DNA from: Dastarcus helophoroides
Taxonomy: Eukaryota > Arthropoda > Insecta > Coleoptera > Bothrideridae
Direction: 5' to 3'
NCBI GenBank assembly: GCA_028583605.1
Contig: CM053327.1
Location: forward strand, 41,988,059-42,052,058
Length of the DNA: 64,000 bases
Shown: in pieces, positions 45,066 to 58,560 of the stretch
Layout of the letters: every line of letters begins with the position of its first letter
Numbering within the stretch: position 1 is the first letter of the stretch
Notes under the pieces: generated by a model
What the model was told of the DNA's origin: nothing
The model's database searches: none
Seen by the model: the letters and a program-made list of their open reading frames with translations, nothing else
Translations under genes and position numbers: made by a program

Positions 45066-47135
45066 ACTGCATTATATGAATCTAAATGATGTAAGTTATA
45101 AATGAAATAAAACGGAATATAACCTCTCAATTTTTTTGCAAAGTATTTGAGTCTGGGTGCCCACCGAAACAGTAGTAGGAATAGAAAATATGGGCAATGT
45201 TGGCCCCCTTTCTGATACCTGCTAACCTTTTTCTTTCATTTCGCGGTATTTTTTTTTGTGGACGTGACCGTGTGATATTATTTTGTAATAACAATTGTGA
45301 AAGTAAAGGGATTTCTTTTGTACATATTCAATATAATTGAAGTAATAAATTATATCTGATAGAATCAGATTTCTAATGTGTATATTTATGTACAGATCTC
45401 ATTTTTTTTTAATTTATTGCCATTGTTAGCACAATTTTCGAACCGTTCTTCACACGAGAAGTGTAATATTTTGCTCAAGGAAGCAATCCGTTTTTTAAAC
45501 ATCATAATTAGCCATAATGTTGTATCTGTCAATATTTTAATACATAATAGCTATTTCTGTACAAATTGTTCTAAACCATATCATAATGTGTAATTTACCG
45601 TATATAAATTGAGAAACTATTTTTATTGTTAATGACTTCGAGACGTGTTATTTTATTTCTTTATTTTAAAAATAAAATGATGAAAAATGATTTTTTTTTA
45701 TTTCTACCCTGATAAATATTCTGTTGACAATACGGTCCTGACCCAACACACGCTCGCTAACAAATTATCGCAAATAACAAGGATATAAAATTGTCCGCAA
45801 CAGCTGAAGAAAATTTTTGGCACACGAAAATCAGGAGCAGCTGTCGTTTCCAGAGTTAGATAAATGATCGAATTCTATCGTCATTTTGTCCCAATTATTT
45901 TTGTTTTATGGTTGACGAAACGCTGAAATATACACGACGCTAATTTATTTCTCCGGAATATTTTATTTTGTCACGTCGACCAATAAAAATTTTGTTGGGT
46001 GTTTTGCATCAGTTAATTTATGGCGAAAACGGACAGCGTTTCATTAAATAAAACTAAACAGCATATTTTGTATAATTATGCTAATGTTATTTATTATCGG
46101 CGTTGAGTCAGTGAAATTCGCAATCTTTCCAGCTGCGCAACAACCTTAAAGGTTAAATATTAATGGGCATTAGCACGACTTGTTCTTTGAAAACGATAAA
46201 TTTCGCCTAACAGGCCTTTAATAAATTGAATTTTCATGGCTGAATGTTGCTAAATACTATGGTATTTTAGAGAATAGAAAATTGCAGTGACTATGGCTAA
46301 TATCCAACTTATATGACCCCTAACAGTTATATATTGGGACAAACTAAAATACATCGAAAATTCAATTGATGGTTTACTATTTTTTTTTTAATTTCAGGCT
46401 ATTATATCATTAATTAGTTGTATTGCAGTAATCAACAAGACAAGATAATAATTTTATCATCAGTAATTAACAGAAAAAATATTTATTTTGTTTAACAACG
46501 ACCTAATTAGTTTATGGGCTTAGGCAGGATTTCCTTCAAAGGGGAGCAAGAATCATTCTCAAAAATCTATAAGAAAATAACCTTCCGGTGCTGAGTAATG
46601 TGTATTTTCACTTAAAAATAACACGAACTGAGCAGTTCACATTTCCAGATTAAAGTTGAAATTTCGAAAAAGAGCCAAACTAAGACAAAACCTTTCGGGG
46701 AACTTCAAAAAATATCGAAATTTCGAAAAAGTGGAGTTGCCAAAAAAAGACGAAACTTCCAAAAGTCAGTTTTAGTGAACAAAAAATGGTAATTTCCAGA
46801 ACAAGACGACTTTTGGTAGAAAAAATTGCTACTCTTAAACTTTAAAATAAAACTTTTTAAAGTATTTCTCTCATAGTTTATTTCATTTAAATTTTGTCAT
46901 ATTATTGAAATTTACAAGAAAGCTTTTTCTTAAAATTCCTAGAAGTGTTATTTTTAGATTTTTAGTTTTATATCAAAATTTGAATCCAATTTCAGAAAAA
47001 TAAACGAATTCCATAAAAAGTCGAAATCTTTAGAAAGGCTTCAAGTTTAAATGGAAATTTCCAAAAACAGAAAATATCAAATTTTGAGATATAGAAGTCA
47101 AAATTTCAGTGTTAGACTTTTATTAAATAGATTAC
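45066..47135. other. Mostly unique AT-rich sequence, no gene
   Basis: 45100-46630 is the longest stretch here without tandem or inverted repeats. It has UTR-like features: tgtacata at 45319-45326 (fits the Pumilio consensus UGUANAUA), several ttattt words, and AATAAA at 45671-45676. No frame with recognisable protein content. From about 46640 the cgaaatttcgaaaaa filler resumes. Confidence 0.45.
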
Positions 47136-47275
47136 CCATAATTTATTGATCAATCAGCAATATCGTCGCCATTTATGTGTATCCTTAAACCGCTGATGAA
47201 TCTCATTAGGAGTCACTTCTTCAGCAGTTAAAAATTGCATAAACATTTCGCATTGACAGCACTCGATGTCTCCAA
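47136..47275 (-). pseudogene. Mariner-like transposase N-terminal fragment
   Basis: Minus-strand reading MFMQFLTAEEVTPNEIHQRF then, after a frameshift, NGDDIAD*SIN. This corresponds to the first helix-turn-helix of mariner-family transposases (FL-AEG-xP-EIH-RL-xVYGDD). Very short and broken; assignment is by pattern only. Confidence 0.5.
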
Positions 47276-47395
47276 TCTTAGACTTCTCAAAACACTCTGA
47301 ATAAATTCAAAAACTTCAAAAGGGTGCTTTTGAAAGTCATCTCATTCGTGCTGTACAAGCATTTTCAACCCCTCCTCCCTCTTACAACTAGTACC

Positions 47396-49264
47396 ATAAA
47401 ATCAGACAACAAACTGCCACAAAAGAAAACGTTGTATATGCATACCCCTTAAAGGTGACGACCCACTTTAATGAGAAGGTATTACAGACACCAAGGGCTG
47501 TACTCTCCCTCATGAAAGCGGTACCTGGCACATTAACTAATGAGGAAGAAAGTAGACGCTTCCCCATCTCAATCACTATCATTCGAACCCGTCGACCGCC
47601 GATAAATAACTACATAAATTGAATATAAATGAATCGATATTTTTCGATTATGATGATAATGATAAGAGAACTCCCAAATTTTTCAGGGTAACAACTAGTG
47701 TTGGATTGCTACATAGCAATCTGCTACTTTCTCACTGCTACTTATTGAGTAGCAGTTGGAATAGTTATCAGTTCCTAAAAGTAACTGCTACTTTCCGAAC
47801 ATAAAAGATTTTTTAGTCGCAGTTGTTACACATTACGTAGCTGCTACCTCGACTCGATTAACTCCGTGTACTTTCGGTACATTTCCTTAAGGAATTGTGG
47901 GTTTTATCAGTGTTTCAGGGAATCAGACAACAAACTTCCACAAAAGAAAAGGTTGTATATACATACCCCTTAAAGGTGACGACCCACTTTAATGAGAAGG
48001 TATTACAGACACCAAGGGCTGTATTCTCCCCCATGAAAGCGGTACCTGGCACATTAACTAATGAGGAAGAAAGTAGACTGCTCCCCCATCTCAATCACTA
48101 TCATTCGAACACCTCGACCGCCGACAAATAAATAAATTAAATATAAATAAATCGATAGTTTTCGATTATGATGATAATGATAAGAGAACTCCCAAAAATT
48201 TTTCACGGTAACAACTAGTGTTGGGTTGCTACATAGCAATCTGCTATTTTGTCACTGCTACTTATTGAGTAGCAGTTGGAATAGTTATCAGTTCCTAAAA
48301 ATAACTGCTACTTTCCGAACATATAAGATTTTTTAGTCGCAGTTGTTACACATTACGTAGCTACTACCTTGACTCGATTAACTCCGTGTACTTTCGGTCC
48401 ATTTTCTTAAGGAATTGTAGGTTTTATCAGTGTTTTGGGGAATCAGACAACAAATTTCCACAAAAGAAAACCTTGTATATACATACCCCTTAAAGGTGAC
48501 GATCCACTTTATTGAGAAGGTATTGCAGACACCAAGGGCTGTATTCTCCCCCATGAAAGCGGTACCTGGCACATTAACTAATGAGGAAGAAAGTAGACTG
48601 CTCCCCATCTCAATCACTATCATTCGAACACCTCGACCGCCGATAAATAACTAAATAAATTGAATATAAATAAATCGATAGTTTTCGATTATGATGATAA
48701 TGATGAGAGAACTCCCAAAAATTTTTCACGGTAACAACTAGTGTTGGGTTGCTACATAGCAATCTGCTATTTTGTCACTGCTACTTATTGAGTAGCAGTT
48801 GGAATAGTTATCAGTTCCTAAAAGTAACTGCTACTTTATGAACATATAAGATTTTTTAGTCGCAGTTGTTACACATTACGTAGCTGCTACCTTACTTGAC
48901 TCGATTAACTCCGTGTACTTTCGGTCCATTTCCTTAAGGAATTGTAGGTTTTATCAGTGTTTCAGGCAATCAGGCAACAAACTTCCACAAAAGAAAACGT
49001 TGTATATACATACCCCTTAAAGGTGACGACCCACTTTAATGAGAAGGTATTACAGACACCAAGGGCTGTATTCTCCCCCATGAAAGCGGTACCTGGCACA
49101 TTAACTAATGAGGAAGAAAGTAGACTGCTTCCCCATCTCAATCACTATCATTCGAACACCTCGACCGCCGATAAATAACTAAATAAATTGAATATAAATG
49201 AATCGATATTTTTCGATTATGATGATAATGATAAGAGAACTCCCAAATTTTTCACGGTAACAAC
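47396..49264 (+). repeat. 523-bp composite higher-order repeat (satellite + truncated MITE)
   Basis: Three full steps of the anchor acaactagtgttgg lie at 47691, 48211, 48734 and 49260 (520, 523 and 526 bp). Each unit contains ~290 bp of the ~270-bp satellite, starting atcagacaacaaac...ccccttaaaggtgacg, plus ~230 bp of the left end of the hAT-like MITE at 49265, cut at ttatcagtgttt. The MITE insertion therefore preceded the amplification. Confidence 0.85.
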
Positions 49265-50240
49265 TAGTGTTGGATTGCTACATAGCAATCTGCTACTTTC
49301 TCACTGCTACTTATTGAGCAGCAGCTGGAATCGTTATCAGTTCCTAAAAGTAACTGCTACTTTCTGAACATATAAGATTTTTTAGTCGCAGTTGTTACAC
49401 ATTACGTAGCTGCTACCTTACTTGACTCGATTAACTCCGTGTACTTTCGGTCCATTTCCTTAAGAAATTATAGGTTTTATCAGTGTTTCTCTTCTATAGT
49501 CGGGAGCATCTTGGAATTCCAATGATATCATTTCGTTCTTGCAATAAATAATAAGTGATGTTGATAATAATGGAGCTTATTTTTATATTTTTACCCTTCT
49601 TTGTCTTTAATTAGTTTCTTTTAGAAGATTATGTCAAAACAAAACAGCTAAATTGTACTGATACCTTTACTGATTGTTGGATGGTAAATTTTACGATTTA
49701 AATTACATGTTCACTTCTTATAAATTCAAACGTCTCTTAAAATTCTCATAATAGAAAAAATGATCAATATTATACCGTACATTTGAGTTCCCCAAACATA
49801 ACCACAGTTTATAAAAGGTTGTCTGCCAAATGAATTAGAAATATATCCATGTACCAATTCTCCTATCGTCCGAACGTGACTACGACTTTCAGTGATTTAG
49901 CGTAGGGACTGCTATTGTATAATCATACTGTGACAAAGTAGCAGGAAAAGTTTAGTGGAGAAGCAGCTATTTCTTGTCGGTCGCTCCTTGCTCGATTCAG
50001 TTTTGACTACGATTTGCGATCGCGTCACAGTAACAAAGTAGCAGTAGCAGGTACTCTGTAGGTTGCTACTTGCTCCGTTCCATTCCGCTCCGACTTTTAG
50101 TATACTGCAACTGTGATATGTGATCGAGCATTCATAATAAGTAGCAGTGACAAAAGTAGCAGCTATTTAAAACTGTTACTTGGTTGTATCAGGAGCAACT
50201 CGTAACTGCTACTTGTAAGTAGCAGTTTTGCCCATCACTA
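49265..50240. mobile_element. hAT-like MITE, 976 bp, with 8-bp target duplication
   Basis: The left end TAGTGTTGG and right end CCCATCACTA form short imperfect terminal inverted repeats. The flanks are identical 8-mers gtaacaac at 49257-49264 and 50241-50248. Satellite monomers without the insertion read gtaacaactaccccaacg, confirming the empty site. Subterminal regions are packed with gctactt / agtagcag words, as expected for hAT transposase binding regions. No transposase frame. Confidence 0.85.
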
Positions 50241-53200
50241 GTAACAACCACCCCAATGTAAACGCAATTTATAATCTTAAAGGTGACGATCCACTTTATT
50301 GAGAATGTATTACAGACACCAAGGGCTGTACTCTCCCGCACGAAAGCAGTACCTGGCACATTAACTAATGAGGAACAAAGTCCACCGCCCGCTCCCCCAT
50401 CTCGATCGCTATTATTCGAACACCTCGACCGCCGATAAATAAATAAATAAACTGAATATAAATGAATAGATAGTTTTCTATTATGACGATAATGATAAGA
50501 GAACTCCCAAATTTTTCACTGTAACAACTACTCCAACGTAAACGCAATTTATAATCTTAAAGGTGACGACCCACTTTATTGAGAAGGTATTACAGACACC
50601 AAAGGCTGTACTCTTTCGCATGAAAGCATTTGGCACATTAACTAATGAAGAATAAAGTTAACCGCCGGCTCCTTCGTCTCGATCACTATCATTCGAACAC
50701 CTCGACCGCCGATAAATAACTAACTAAATTGAATATAAATGAATAGATAGTTTTCGGTTATGATGATAATGATAAGAGAACTCCCAAATTTTTAACGGTG
50801 TCAACTACCTCAACGTAAACGCAATTTATAATCTTAAAGGTGACCTACTTTATTGAGAAGGTATCACAGACACCAAGGGCTGTACTCTTCCGCATGAAAG
50901 CGATACTTGGCGCATTAACTAATGAGGAAGAAAGTCGACCGCCGGCTCCCTCGCCTCGATCATTATCATTCGAACACCTCCACCGCCGATAAATAACTAA
51001 ATAAATTGAATATAAATGAATCAATAGTTTTCCATTCTGATGATAAAGATGAGAGAACTCCCAAATTTTTCACGGTAACAACTACTCCAACGTAAACGCA
51101 ATTTATAATCTTAAAGGTGACGACCCACTTTATTGAGAAGGTATTACAGACACCAAGGGCTGTACTCTTTCGCATAAAAGCATTTGGCACATTAACTAAT
51201 GAAGAATAAAGTTAACCGCCGGCTCCTTCGTCTCGATCACTATCATTCGAACACCTCGACCGCCGATAAATAACTAAATAAATTGAATATAAATGAATAG
51301 ATAGTTTTCGGTTATGATGATAATGATGAGAGAACTCCCAAATTTTTAACGGTGTCAACTACCTCAACGTAAACGCAATTTATAATCTTAAAGGTGACCC
51401 ACTTTATTGAGAAGGTAGCACAGACACCAGGGGCTGTACTCTCCTGCATGAAAGCAGTACTTGGCAAATTAACAAATAAGGAAGAAAGTCGACCGCTCCC
51501 CCGTCTCAATCACTATTATTCGAACTCATCGACCACCGATATAGTACTAATTAAATTGAATATAAATGAATCGATAGTTTTTGATTGTGACGATAATGAT
51601 AAGAGAACTCCCCAATTTTTAACGGTGACAACTACCCCAACGTAAACGCAATTTATAATCTTAAAGGTGACGACCCACTTTATTGAGAAGGTAGCACAGA
51701 CACCAAGGGGTGTACTCTCCCGCATGAAAGCAGTACTTGGCAAATTAACTAATAAGGAAGAAAGTCGACCGCTCCCCCGTCTCAATCACTATCATTCGAA
51801 CTCATCGACCGCCGATAAAGAACTAATTAAATTGAATATAAATGAATCGATAGTTTTCGATTGTGATGATAATAATAGGAGAACTCCCAAATTTTTAACG
51901 GTGACAACTACCCCAACGTAAACGGAATTTATAATTTTAAAGGTGACGACCCACTTTATTGAGAAGGTAGCACAGACACCAAGGGCTGTACTCTTCTGCA
52001 TGAAAGCGTTACTTGGCACTTTAACTAATGAGGAATAAAGTTAACCGCCGGCTTCTTCGTCTCGATCACTATCATTCGAACACCTCGACCGCCGATAAAT
52101 AATTAAATAAATTGAATATAAATGAATCGATAGTTTTCGATTATGATGATAATGATAAGAGAACTCCCAAATTTTTCACAGTAACAACTACCCTAAGGTA
52201 AACGCAATTTATAATCTTAAAGATGACGACCCACTTTATTAAGAAGATATTACAGACACCAAGGGCTGTACTCTCCCGCATGAAAGCGGTATTGAGAAGG
52301 TAGCACAGACACCAAAGGCTGTACTCTCCTGCATGAAAGCAGTACTTGGCAAATTAACTAATAAGGAAGAAAGTCGACCGCTCCCCCGTCTCAATCACTC
52401 ATTCGAACTCATCGACCGCCGATATAGTACTAATTAAATTGAATATAAATGGATCGATAGTTTTTGATTGTGACGATAATGATAAGAAAACTCCCCAATT
52501 TTTAACGGTGACAACAACCCCAACGTAAACGCAATTTATAATCTTAAAGGTGACGACCCACTTTATTGAGAAGGTAGCACAGACACCAAGGGCTGTACTC
52601 TTCTGCATGAAAGCGGTACTTGGCGCATTAATTAATGAGGAAGAATGTCGACCGCCAGCTTCCCTGTCTCAATCACTATCATTCGAACACCTCGACCGCC
52701 GATAAATAAATAAATTGAATATAAATGAATCGATGGTTTTAGATTATGACAATAATCATAAGAGAACTCTCAAATTTTTCACTGTAACAACTACCCCAAC
52801 GTAAACGCAATTTATAATCTTAAAGGTGACGACCCACTTTATTGAGAAGGTAGCACAGACACCAAGGGATGTACTCTCCCGCATGAAAGCAGTACTTGGC
52901 ACATTAACTAATGAGAAAGAAATTTGACCGCTCCCCCGTCTCAATCACTATCATTCGAACTCATCGACCGCCGATAAAGAACTAATTAAATTGAATATAA
53001 ACGAATCGATAGTTTTCGATTGTGACGATAATGATAAGAGAACTCCCAAATTTTTCACGGTAGCAACTACTCCAACGTAAACGCAATTTATAATCTTAAA
53101 GGTTACGACCCCCTTTATTGAGAAGGTATTACAGACACCAAGGGCTGTACTCTTTCGCATGAAAGCGTTTGGCACATTAACTAATGAAGAATAAAGTTAA

Positions 53201-53545
53201 CCGCCGGCTTCTTCGTCTCGATCACTATCATTCGAACACCTCGACCGCCGATAAATAACTAAATAAATTGAATATAAATGAATAGATAGTTTTCGGTTAT
53301 GATGATAATGATAAGAGAACTCCCAAATTTTTAACGGTGTCAACTACCCCAACGTAAACGCAATTTATAATCTTAAAGGTGACGACCCACTTTATTGAGA
53401 AGGTAGCACAGACACCAAGGGCTGTACTCTCCCGCATGAGTACTTGGCACATTAACTAATGAGGAAGAAATTTGACCGCTCCCCCGTCTCAATCACTATT
53501 ATTCGAACTCCTCGACCGCCTATAAATAACTAAATAAATTGAATA

Positions 53546-54424
53546 GGGAAGACTGGGGTATTCTGGACCACGGGGAATTGCGGTCCATCTTCATATTTTT
53601 TTCTCTAATAGTGGTTGATAGCTACAAATAACTGTCGTCAGCTCGCCTCATATTAAGCTCAAATTCCCTTCAATACTGGATTTATGTACAAGAACCTTTA
53701 CCTCGCTTGGATACCAAGTAGAAATGGGATACTTCGAATTTTTTTTTTCACTTTAGAGTTTCCTCTAATTTGACTACACTTTTCGAGAACCAATCAAGTA
53801 AATATCTTCATAATATTCGCAGAACGTTAAGTCTTCGACAGCAACACGAAGTTTTGCATGAAGTTTGTATTGTTACTTATATGCAGCCATATTGTAAAAA
53901 ATGACCTTCGGGGAATTACGGACCACTTTTGTCGTGGAATTAGGAATCACTCAATTCTTTATATTTCACTAGCTGATTTCGTGCATTTGATGCATACAAG
54001 TGATTATTCATGCAAATTTTAACACAGCTTTATTTTTCGGCAATTTCTAATAGTCTTTTAGTACAATAATAATTTCGTTGTGAACCGATTTTCATTGCCA
54101 TTTGTCACTCCATTTATTTCTCTTTCATAATAAATCTTCTGCCACTCTGATCAAAAACGAGAAGGTTTTTCTACCACATTTTTCGATTTTTATCCGATTT
54201 ACAAAGTGGTCCGTAATTTCCCGACAATTTTCAAAATCCCAAAAATGCAATTTTTACGCAAACTGTTATAAGTTGTATAATTTAATGCAATTTGACCAAA
54301 CTGCTGCGACCCAAAGAGAGATTATTAGTTGCATTACAAATTCAAGCTTTGAAATTTTTAGAAAAAAAAATTTTGCCGGTTTTTAGGCAACATAAAAAGG
54401 CGGTCCACAATACCCCAGTCTCCC
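53546..54424. mobile_element. TIR element, ~880 bp, inserted in the satellite
   Basis: The left end GGGAAGACTGGGGTATT with ctggacc mirrors the right end ggtccacaataccccagtct then cccc. Flanking sequence suggests a TA duplication in the satellite word gaatataaat. Interior words ggaccac and ggggaatt recur. The 94-codon frame at 54102-54386 lies inside; no domain recognised. Probably a non-autonomous Tc1/mariner-type element. Confidence 0.7.
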
Positions 54425-55617
54425 CTACATATAAATAAATCGATAGTTTTCGATTATGATGATAATGATAAGCGAATTCCCAAATTTTTAACGGTAACAA
54501 TTACCCCAACGTAAACGCAATTTATAATCTTAAAGGTGACGACGCACTTTATTCACAAGGTAGCACAGACACCAAGGGCTGTACTCTCCAACAGAAAGCA
54601 GAACCTGGCACATTAACTAATGAGGAATAAAGTCGACCGCCGGCTCCCTCGTCTCAATTACTATCATTCGAACATCTCGACCGCCGATAAAGAACTAAAT
54701 AAATTGAATATAAATGAATCGATAGGTTTCGATTGTGACAATAATGATAAGGGAACTCCCAAATTTTTAACGGTGACAATTACCCCAACGTAAACGCAAT
54801 TTATAATCTTAAAGGTGACGACCCACTTTATTCAGAAGGTAGCACAGATACCAAGGGCTGTACTCTCCAACAGAAACCAGAACCTGGCACATTAACTAAT
54901 GAGGAATAAAGTCGACCGCCGGCTCCCTCGTCTCAATTACTATCATTTGAACATCTCGACCGCCGATAAAGAACTAAATAAATTGAATATAAATGAATCG
55001 ATAGGTTTCGATTGTGACAATAATGATAAGGGAACTCCCAAATTTTTAACGGTGACAATTACCCCAACGTAAACGCAATTTATAATCTTAAAGGTGACGA
55101 CCCACTTTATTCACAAGGTAGCACAGACACCAAGGGCTGTACTCTCCCACAGAAAGCAGAACCTGGCATATTAACTAATGAGGAATAAAGTCGACCGCCG
55201 GCTCCCTCGTCTCAATTACTATCATTCGAACATCTCGACCGCCGATAAAGAACTAAATAAATTGAATATAAATGAATCGATAGTTTTCGATTGTGACAAT
55301 AATGATAAGAGAACTCTCAAATTTTTGACGGTAACAACTACCCCAACGTAAACGCAATTTATAATCTTAATGGTGACGACTCACTTTATTGAGAAGGTAT
55401 TACAGACAGCAAGGGCTGTACTCTCCCACAGAAAGCAGAACCTGGCACATTAACTAATGAGGAATAAAGTCGACCGCCGGCTCCCTCGTCTCAATTACTA
55501 TCATTCGAATACCTCGACCGCCGATAGATAACTAAATAAATTGAATGTAAATGAACCGATATTTTTCGATTGTGATGATAATGTTAAGAGAACTCCCAAA
55601 TTTGTCACGATATCAAC

Positions 55618-56567
55618 TTTTTCTTGCAGTGCTTATTCGCTCCGAATGTTGGCGACTAGCATGGCTATTCTTACTTTATTGGTAGCTGCGCGGAACACAC
55701 CAGTTGTGGTCATGTTAAACCATTTTCTTAAATTCTAAAGTCATGAGATTCGTCTTCGCCCTGGTTCTCTCTTACCGCACATTTTCCCTTGCAGTATTAG
55801 TTAGAGAAGGCCGTATCTTTGTTCGTTTCTCATAATCTGGCCCAAGTATTCCAATTTGCGTTTCCTAATTGTAGCGGTAATTTCGCATTCGTTCCCCGTT
55901 CTGTGTAGGACTTCGTTATTCGTGACATGGTCGATCCAGGAGATTTTTAGGATATGACTATAACACATCATCTCAAACGCTTCAAGTTTTTTCAATGACG
56001 CTTCGGGGAGTGTCCAAGCCTCCGTTCCGTGGAGCAAAATTGAAAAAGTATAACATTGGAGTACGAGGATCTAGATTTTCAGTGGCAGGTCATGGCTTCT
56101 GAAGACACTACTCATTTTCATAAATGCTGCTCTAGCTTTTACTATACGTTGTTTTATTTCTAGTCCAGTGAATGATCCCGTTGACTATTTACATTAGTGC
56201 CAAGCTATGTATAGCTTTCCGCCCTTTCAGTTGGTTGTTGGTTGATTATCAGTTGTGTATTCAGGATTATGCTGATACTGATAACCATGTATTTTGTCTT
56301 CTTTGTTTTTAGGTTTAATCCATAACGCTGGCTGATTTCGGTTATGCGTGTCATTAAAATTTGTAGTCCTTTCATACTATCTGCGAATGTTACTGCGTCG
56401 TCCACGTACCTAATGTTATTTAAGATTTTGCCGTTGATTAGTATGCCTTCATTAAATTCTTTTAAGACTTGTTTGAAGATATGTTCGAAGTATATATTAA
56501 ACAGCATGGGGGATAATATACATCCTTGTCGTACTCCGAGCTCTATTGAGACTGCTTCTGTTAGTAG
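55618..56567 (-). pseudogene. 5'-truncated LINE fragment (RTE-like reverse transcriptase)
   Basis: The minus strand encodes the palm motifs GVRQGCILSPMLFNIYFE and IRYVDDAVTFADS (catalytic box YVDD), followed by RITEISQRYGLNLKTKKTKY. Downstream (56037-55801) is the conserved C-terminal block LEAFEMMCYSHILKISWIDH...IRKRKLEYLGQIMRN seen in insect endonuclease-reverse transcriptase elements. A break between about 56040 and 56205 puts these in separate frames. The 5' junction with the satellite is near 56567, so the element lacks its endonuclease and much of its reverse transcriptase. The clade name is tentative. Confidence 0.85.
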
Positions 56568-56997
56568 GTAAGAAGGTATTGCAGACACCAAGGGCTGTAC
56601 TCTCCCGCATGAAAGCAGTACCTGGCACATTAACTAATGAGGAACAAAGTCGACCGCCGGCTCTTTTGTCCCAATCACTATTTTTCGAAGACCTCGACCG
56701 CCGATAAATAACTAAATAAATTGAATATAAATGAATCGATAGTTTTCGATTATGATGGTGATGATAAGAGAACTCCCAAATTTTTCACGGTAACATCCAC
56801 ATCAACGTAAACGCAATTTATAATCTTAAAGGTGACAACCCACTTTATTGAAGAGGTATTACTGACACCAAGGGCTGTACTCTCCTGCGTGAAAGCGGTA
56901 CCTGACACATTAACTAATGAGGAAGAAATTTGACCGCTCCCCCGTCTCAATCACTATCATTCGAACTCCTCGACCGCCTATAAATAACTAAATAAAT

Positions 56998-57154
56998 TGA
57001 AAAGGGAATACTGGGGTATTCTGGACCACGGGGAATTGCGGTCCATCTTCATATTTTTTTCTCTAATAGTGGTTGATAGCTACAAATAAGTGTCGTCAGC
57101 TCGCCTCATATTAAGCTCAAATTCCCTTCAATACTGGACTTATGTAAAAGAACG
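56998..57154. mobile_element. Truncated copy of the 53546 TIR element
   Basis: Starts gggaatactggggtattctg and follows 53546-53697 closely, then breaks off at tgtaaaagaac into satellite sequence. The two copies share their satellite flank on the left (cctataaataactaaataaa), suggesting segmental copying rather than independent insertion. Confidence 0.8.
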
Positions 57155-57419
57155 CCGATAAATAACTAAATAAATTGAATATAAATGAATCGATAGTTTT
57201 CGATTATGATGGTGATGATAAGAGAACTCCCAAGTTTTTCACGGTAACATCCACATCAACGTAAACGCAATTTATAATCTTAAAGGTGACAACCCACTTT
57301 ATTGAAAAGGTATTACTGACACCAAGGGCTGTATTCTCCTGCATGAAAGCGGTACCTGACACATTAACTAATGAGGAAGAAAGTTGACCGCCGGCTCCCC
57401 CATCTCAATAACTATCATT

Positions 57420-57840
57420 ACAGGATATATTTCGTCCGGGATTGGACCGTGTCAAGGAACTACTAAAAGTGTTCGACGTTTGGCCCACCATCGTAGAGGG
57501 CTTCTTTAGGAACAAAGAAAAGAAACAATAAATTAAAAGGGAAATATAAGAGAATATGCCAAAATGAAAGAATAAAAAGGCCAATTTCAATTCATCAGAG
57601 CACGGTAACCCAGTATGTCCACCTTACGAGAGGCGAAACTCTTCTGAATTGAAAATTGGTACAAAGGATAAGAAAGTTTAGACAGAAGAGCACGGTAACT
57701 CAGTATGTCCACCATGCCAGAGGCGAAATCCTTCTGAGAGGAAAGAAAGAAAGGGAAACTTTATATACCATTCGTCTGCGCGATTACCGATGGTTGGTTT
57801 CCAAATGAAGGAAAGCATGTAACCGTCGTCTCTCTTGATG
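57420..57840. mobile_element. 421-bp insertion flanked by an 8-bp duplication
   Basis: The satellite word ctatcatt occurs on both sides (57412-57419 and 57841-57848), consistent with an 8-bp target duplication. The insertion begins with half of the hairpin element seen at 42583-42694. It contains two copies of a ~90-bp unit (gagcacggtaac(c/t)cagtatgt...gaggcgaaa). No terminal inverted repeats, so the class is open. Confidence 0.6.
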
Positions 57841-58560
57841 CTATCATTCGAACACCTCGACCGCCGAAAACAGCTAAATAATTTGAATATAAATGAGTCG
57901 ATAGTTTTTGATTATGATGATATTGATAACAGAACTCCCAAATTTTTCACGGTATCAACTACCCCAACGTAAACGCAATTTATAATTTTAAAGGTGACGA
58001 CCCACTTTAATGAGAAGGTATTACGGATACCAAGGGATGTACTCTCCCGCATAAAAGCAGTACCTGACACATTGACTAATAAGGAACAATGTCGAACGCC
58101 GGCTCCTTCGTCTCGATCACTATCATTCGAACGCCTCCACCGCCGACAAATAATTAAATAAATTGAATATAAATGAATTGATAGTTTTCGATTATGATGA
58201 TAATGATAACAAAACTCCCAAATTATTCACGGTAACAACTATCCCAACGTAAACGCAATTTACAATCCTAAAGCTGACGACCTACTTTATTGAGAAGGTA
58301 TTATGGGCACCAAGGGCTGTACTCTCCTGCTTGAAAGCAGTACTTGGCGCATTAACTAATTAGGAAGAAAGTTAACCGGCGACTCCCTCGTCTTAATCAC
58401 TAACATTTAAACACCTCGACCACCGATAAATAATTAAATAAATTGAATATAAATGAATCAATAGTTTTCGATTATGATGATAATGATAAGAGAACTCCCA
58501 AATTTTTTTACGGTAGCAACCACCCCAAACGTGAACGCAATTTATAATCTGTCATGAATG

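Larger units (their letters stand above)
50249..58560 (+). repeat. ~270-bp satellite array with insertions
   Basis: About 20 monomers with caccaagggctgtactctcc, cattaactaatgaggaa, cctcgaccgccgataaa, gaatcgatagttttcgatta and aacgtaaacgcaatttataa. Spacing is commonly 270-290 bp, with shortened or chimeric units near 52218-52330. Interruptions: 53546-54424, 55618-56567, 56998-57154 and 57420-57840. An internal imperfect hairpin (tgtact...agtac) is conserved. Short frames on either strand are repeat readings. Confidence 0.9.

Noticed and set aside
56344..56571. 75-codon plus-strand frame
   Set aside because: It is the antisense shadow of the LINE reverse transcriptase on the minus strand.
50249..58560. 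Hammerhead ribozyme in the ~270-bp satellite (word ctaatgaggaagaaag)
   Set aside because: The core would read CUAAUGA, lacking the essential G5, and no GAAA is placed after a stem II; no pairing partner for helix I was found.
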